Shown: in pieces, positions 60,337-64,000 of the stretch | Position numbering within the stretch: the stretch's first letter is position 1 | Layout of the letters: every line of letters begins with the position of its first letter | The notes under the pieces: model-generated | The model's input: only the letters and a program-made list of their open reading frames with translations | Databases searched by the model: none | Told to the model about the DNA's origin: nothing | Assembly (NCBI RefSeq): GCF_030409905.1 | Contig: NZ_JAUFQT010000002.1 | Span: 620,001-684,000, forward strand | Direction: 5' to 3' | DNA from: Echinicola jeungdonensis | Lineage (GTDB): Bacteria; Bacteroidota; Bacteroidia; Cytophagales; Cyclobacteriaceae | DNA: 64,000 nucleotides | Made by a program: the position numbers and the translations under genes

Positions 60337-62022
60337 ATGTTGAAGCGATTAAATGCCTTAATTCAATTGTTGGTTTGGTTCTTTTTCCTCCAGTCCAGCC
60401 TTTCTTTAGCTCAAAGTGATAATACTGGCAAAAAAAGGATTACAGGAACTTATGCAATTACCAATGCCACTATTATTCCTTCTCCGGGTAAAATAATTTC
60501 CAATGCCACCTTGGTTTTTAAGGATGGATTAATCATTGAAGTAGGAAAAAACCCCAATATCCCAATTGATGCCAAGGAAATTAAAGGGGATTCCTTATAT
60601 GTATACCCTGGTTTTATTTCCCTTGCAGCCAATATTGCTGTATGTGAACCTGAGAAAATTAAAAAGCCTGATGATTTTGACCCTATTAATCCTCCCAGTG
60701 ATTACGGGGGAATCACCCCCTACCGAAATGCTATCGATTATTGGAACCCGAAAAGTGAGGAAATCAGCCAATGGAGGGGATTAGGTTTTACGATGGCACA
60801 AATACTTCCTTATGGGGAATTGTTACCTGGAAAAACAGCCCTAGTAATCCATGGTGATAATTCCAATTCAAATTATGTCATCAAAGACTCCGGTTTATTC
60901 AGTCAATTTAGGACCCGGCGCAGAACTTATCCTGGTACCACTTTGGGCATGATGGCCAAATGGAGAGAACTTTACCAAAAAGCTCAATTGGCCTTGGAAA
61001 GGGACAAAACCTTTATTAATGAAATTTCCGGAGTAACCAGACCCAATAGGGATCCAGTATTAGAAGCTTTATATCCAGTTATTGACAAAAAATCACCAGT
61101 GGTATTTGAGGTGGACAATGAATTGGAAATGTTAAGAGCCTTAAAGCTAAAGAAAGAACTTGGCTTTTCTTTACTACTGACTGATGTACATGAAGGAAAA
61201 CATTTAATTCCTGAAATTAAACAATCGGGTGCACATGTTGCACTTTCCCTCAAGCTGCCGGAAGATAAACCTTCCCAAAAAGAATTGGAAGATCCTACTC
61301 CTACCCAAAAAGCCAATCTTTTACGGGTTCAAGCAGCCTATAAAGATGCACTTCAATTGGCTGGATCATTTGAAAGTGCCAAAATTCCCTTTGGTTTCAG
61401 CACCCAGCGACTAGATAAAGGGGATTTTATAAAAAATATTCGGTTAATGATAAATCAAGGCCTAAGTGAATCAGGGGCCCTTGCCGCTTTGACCCTTAAT
61501 GCAGCCAATATTTTAGGAATATCAGAATACTGTGGAAGCATTGAAAAGGGGAAATGGGCCAATTTGGTGGTCACTACCGATAGTCTTTTTAAAGAAAACT
61601 CCGAGATAAAATTTGTTGTGGCCGATGGTTATGTTTTTGAATTAGAAGATAGCGAAGCAAAATCTGCAAAAACCAAAGCACTAGAGGGAAAATGGGAATA
61701 TACATCAGAAACGCCAGGAGGGAAATCTTCAGGAATCATTACCCTTCGGAAAGAAACAGATGATTGGAAGGGAACTATTACCATAGATGATCCGGAGGGA
61801 AGTGGAAAAATCACTAAAATGCTGGATGATATCGAAGTGGATGGGGAAATGGTGAATTTTTCTTTTAAAGTTATGGTGAAAGGGCAATTTCTGGTGGTTA
61901 AGATTGAAGGAAAATGGTCAGCGGAAAAAATAGAAGGTGAAATGAAAGTGAAGGATTTTGGGAATTTCCCCATAAAAGCAAAGAAAAAACCAGAAACATC
62001 TGCTAAATCATGGAAATTATGA
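60337..62022 (+). CDS. secreted amidohydrolase-family protein lacking the usual metal histidines
   Basis: A 561-aa protein from the ATG at 60337 (an upstream TTG at 60310 is unlikely), with a signal peptide (about 1-26, LLVWFFFLQSSLSLAQ). The amidohydrolase framework is present: ATIIPSPGKIISNATLVFKDG, YVYPGFISLAANI where D-A-H-x-H is expected, and ALTLNAANILGISEYCGSIEKGKWANLVV. The missing HxH suggests altered metal binding or loss of catalysis. About 450-555 is an extra beta domain with GKWEYTSETPGGKSSGII and GEMKVKDFGNFPIKA repeats, lipocalin-like in feel. It overlaps the next gene by four bases (ATGA), so both are co-translated. Confidence 0.8.
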   Translation: MLKRLNALIQLLVWFFFLQSSLSLAQSDNTGKKRITGTYAITNATIIPSPGKIISNATLVFKDGLIIEVGKNPNIPIDAKEIKGDSLYVYPGFISLAANIAVCEPEKIKKPDDFDPINPPSDYGGITPYRNAIDYWNPKSEEISQWRGLGFTMAQILPYGELLPGKTALVIHGDNSNSNYVIKDSGLFSQFRTRRRTYPGTTLGMMAKWRELYQKAQLALERDKTFINEISGVTRPNRDPVLEALYPVIDKKSPVVFEVDNELEMLRALKLKKELGFSLLLTDVHEGKHLIPEIKQSGAHVALSLKLPEDKPSQKELEDPTPTQKANLLRVQAAYKDALQLAGSFESAKIPFGFSTQRLDKGDFIKNIRLMINQGLSESGALAALTLNAANILGISEYCGSIEKGKWANLVVTTDSLFKENSEIKFVVADGYVFELEDSEAKSAKTKALEGKWEYTSETPGGKSSGIITLRKETDDWKGTITIDDPEGSGKITKMLDDIEVDGEMVNFSFKVMVKGQFLVVKIEGKWSAEKIEGEMKVKDFGNFPIKAKKKPETSAKSWKL

Positions 62023-63359
62023 AAAAGCAGGGAAGCTTACTGATGACAATTCTTGTGTTTTTGAGCTTATTTGAAGGATTTGCACAAATCCCAAAAGGGA
62101 ATGTATTGATCAAAAATGCCCATTTGTTGACCATTACCCAAGGGGAATTGGAAAATACGGACCTTTGGGTAAAAGATGGTCTAATTCACAAAATAGGGAA
62201 AGATATCAAGATTAAAAATATTGAAACAATTGATGCTGATGGAATGTATGTAATGCCCGGAATTATTGATGCGCATTCACATATTGCCCTGGATGACATA
62301 AATGAAGCTACCAATCCGATTACTGCAGAAGTTCAAATGAAGGATGTGGTAAACCCTTATGATATCAGCATTTATAGGGCTTTGGCAGGAGGAACTACTA
62401 TTTCCCATGCCATGCATGGATCTGCAAATGCCATTGGGGGCCAAAATGTAACCCTAAAACACAGGTGGGGCCACAGAAAACCCTCAGAATTAATCATGGA
62501 GGATGCACCCAGGACTATAAAGTTTGCTCTTGGAGAAAACCCTATCAGGGTTCATGGAAGCCGACAAAATATCCAGCCCAATACCAGAATGGGAGTGGCA
62601 GAGGTTATTAGAAATGGATTTCAGGAGGCCCTGCAATACCAAAATGAATGGGAGCACTACCGGGAAAATAAAAATGATAGGAAAGTAACTCCTCCTGATT
62701 ACAGTTTAAGATTGGAAACCCTAGCGGATATTTTAGATGAGGAAATTATTATCCACTGCCATTCCTACAGAGCTGATGAAATCTATATGCTCATCAAAGT
62801 TTGCCAGGAATTTGGAGTGGAAAAAATTGTTTTTTCACATGCCAACGAAGGTTTTAAGGTGGCCCCTGAGCTAGCCAAATTTTCCATGGGAGCCTCCGTT
62901 TTCAGTGATTGGTGGGCCTATAAGTTTGAGGTATATTATTCCACAGCTTACAATGCAGCCATCTTAACGGAGAATGGCGTGAGTACTTCTATCAATTCAG
63001 ACTCTGGAGAATTAATCCGTCATTTATACCATGAGGCTGCCAAAACCCAGCGTTATGGAGGACTTTCAGATCAACAAGCCCTTGCTTTAATTACCATCAA
63101 CCCAGCAAAACAGTTGGGAATAGATGATTTTGTTGGTTCCTTGGAGGAAGGAAAACAGGCTGACCTGGTTATTTTTAAAGGACATCCCCTATCCATTTAT
63201 GCCATTCCTCAAATGACTTTTGTGGATGGAATTAAATATTTTGATATCCAGGATGACAAAAATGACCAACGTTTAAAAGTAGATCCCGAACAATTGATTG
63301 AGCCTGTTTATAAAGACAATTCAAGCAAAAGCTGCATGTATGGAACTGAACATTTTTAA
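62019..63359 (+). CDS. secreted amidohydrolase with intact metal site
   Basis: A 446-aa protein from the ATG at 62019, which overlaps the preceding stop as ATGA (an ATG at 62010 is also possible). It has a signal peptide (about 1-23, MTILVFLSLFEGFAQ) and the complete amidohydrolase metal site: MPGIIDAHSHIALDD (about 87-101), IIHCHSYRADE (about 244-254), KIVFSHANEG (about 270) and the late INSDSGELIRHL (catalytic Asp, about 325). It should hydrolyse a C-N bond such as an N-acyl amino acid, dipeptide or cyclic amide in the periplasm. It may partner its degenerate neighbours as a complex. Confidence 0.88.
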   Translation: MKKQGSLLMTILVFLSLFEGFAQIPKGNVLIKNAHLLTITQGELENTDLWVKDGLIHKIGKDIKIKNIETIDADGMYVMPGIIDAHSHIALDDINEATNPITAEVQMKDVVNPYDISIYRALAGGTTISHAMHGSANAIGGQNVTLKHRWGHRKPSELIMEDAPRTIKFALGENPIRVHGSRQNIQPNTRMGVAEVIRNGFQEALQYQNEWEHYRENKNDRKVTPPDYSLRLETLADILDEEIIIHCHSYRADEIYMLIKVCQEFGVEKIVFSHANEGFKVAPELAKFSMGASVFSDWWAYKFEVYYSTAYNAAILTENGVSTSINSDSGELIRHLYHEAAKTQRYGGLSDQQALALITINPAKQLGIDDFVGSLEEGKQADLVIFKGHPLSIYAIPQMTFVDGIKYFDIQDDKNDQRLKVDPEQLIEPVYKDNSSKSCMYGTEHF

Positions 63360-63427
63360 CAAATTCAATCTTTCAACTCATAAAAAATAAGATCATATAT
63401 TGCTGATTATAAGATATTTAAAACAAT

Positions 63428-64000
63428 ATGTTAAGAATTTACTTTATCCTTGGCTGCTTTCTCTATTTGCTTTTCCCTGGTCATTCCTGGGGACAAATTG
63501 AAGGAGAAATTATTAAGGCTAAAAAAGGAAAGTTCTTGTTAAGAGGAGGAACGGTAATTACAGTAACCCAAGGGACCTTTGAAAATACTTCCGTTTTATT
63601 GAAAGATGGGAAAATATTAGAAATTGGAAAAGAAATTCCTACTGATGATGTGGAGATTATCCCTTGCGAAGGCCAATATATCTATCCTGGCTTTATAGAT
63701 GCAGGGACCAGATTGGGTTTGGTGGAAATAGGATCATTATCAGAAACCAGGGATTATAAGGAAATTGGAAAAATTACGCCCCAAATGGAGGCTTTAAATG
63801 CCATAAACCCTAATTCGGTATCTATTCCCATCACCCGGGTGAGTGGAGTAACGACGGTATTGACATTCCCTTCAGGAGGCCTTTTTCCAGGTACAGCTTC
63901 CCTTATTAATCTAAATGGATATACCCCTGAACAAATGTTTGCTGGATTTAAGGGGGTGGTCCTGGAATTTCCTTCTTCTGAAAGAAAGAACCGATGGGAC
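63428..64000 (+). CDS. third amidohydrolase-family gene, cut by the window
   Basis: The first 191 codons of an open frame that runs off the right edge. It starts MLRIYFILGCFLYLLFPG, a signal peptide, then FLLRGGTVITVTQGTFENTS and IYPGFIDAGTRLGLVEIG, the amidohydrolase strand and loop where D-A-H-x-H is expected; here the two histidines are Gly-Thr-Arg-like. ITRVSGVTTVLTFPSGGLFPG also fits the family. Like the first gene of this set it has lost the HxH motif. It is 68 nt after the intact amidohydrolase. Confidence 0.85.
   Translation, partial: MLRIYFILGCFLYLLFPGHSWGQIEGEIIKAKKGKFLLRGGTVITVTQGTFENTSVLLKDGKILEIGKEIPTDDVEIIPCEGQYIYPGFIDAGTRLGLVEIGSLSETRDYKEIGKITPQMEALNAINPNSVSIPITRVSGVTTVLTFPSGGLFPGTASLINLNGYTPEQMFAGFKGVVLEFPSSERKNRWD

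Noticed and set aside
1..64000. tRNA, rRNA and CRISPR structures
   Set aside because: I found no cloverleaf-like sequence, rRNA segment or regularly spaced repeat array by eye; a tRNAscan or CRISPR finder run would settle this.

Overview
The window comes from a Bacteroidota chromosome, most likely Cytophagales close to the Cyclobacteriaceae. The AT-rich intergenic DNA, lipoprotein signals, a SulP/carbonic-anhydrase fusion, a YaiO-type outer-membrane protein, tandem secreted amidohydrolases and the Bacteroidota flavour of the phage-tail-like cluster all point there. The family-level placement is inferred from gene content, not from a marker gene.

The centrepiece is a 20-gene, minus-strand operon (39554 down to 10883) encoding a complete extracellular contractile injection system (eCIS). 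Gaps and overlaps are tiny throughout: the longest gap is 61 nt and several genes overlap by 1 to 13 nt. In transcription order it encodes a DUF4255 cap protein, an unknown 285-aa protein, one sheath with a large insertion, two tube proteins, a DUF5908 mini-protein, a LysM baseplate protein, a VgrG-like spike, a PAAR tip, a gp25 wedge, two large baseplate proteins (Pvc11 and Pvc12 like), a 1441-aa PKD protein, and a tape-measure protein. A cargo and accessory block follows: an eCIS-core (DUF4157) L,D-transpeptidase fusion, a 162-aa protein sharing only the N-terminal PFF-type motif, a 1238-aa DUF4157 protein with an HNH-like stretch and a long beta-rich tail, a TPR protein, an N-acetylmuramidase, and the eCIS AAA+ ATPase. 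No capsid, portal or terminase genes and no T6SS membrane-complex genes are present, so this is neither a prophage nor a T6SS.

Left of the operon (1-10.5 kb) are a truncated lipoprotein gene, a DUF616 glycosyltransferase, an FkbM methyltransferase, a DASS transporter, a group III truncated haemoglobin, gapN, an OsmC-family protein, and a SulP transporter whose carbonic-anhydrase domain has lost two of three zinc ligands. Two intergenic stretches here carry hairpin-rich repeats.

Right of the operon (40.4-51.3 kb) are a DEAD-box helicase, a HEPN-like small gene broken by one in-frame stop and flanked by inverted repeats, and a GC-richer IS91-type element with a tyrosine recombinase and a Y-transposase. 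These are followed by a haem-binding lipoprotein, a conserved 561-aa protein, msrA, a DUF3253 protein and a PA0069-type radical SAM protein.

The region 51.6-60.1 kb holds a PmtA-like methyltransferase, an LtaS-like sulfatase-fold membrane enzyme, and a minus-strand surface-polysaccharide operon: response regulator, HEAT-repeat membrane protein, processive GT2 glycosyltransferase (frameshifted in this sequence), YaiO-type barrel and an unknown membrane-anchored protein. The right end (60.3-64 kb) is a plus-strand run of three secreted amidohydrolase-family genes, the last cut by the window edge. Only the middle one keeps the canonical metal-binding histidine pair. I saw no tRNA, rRNA or CRISPR array.
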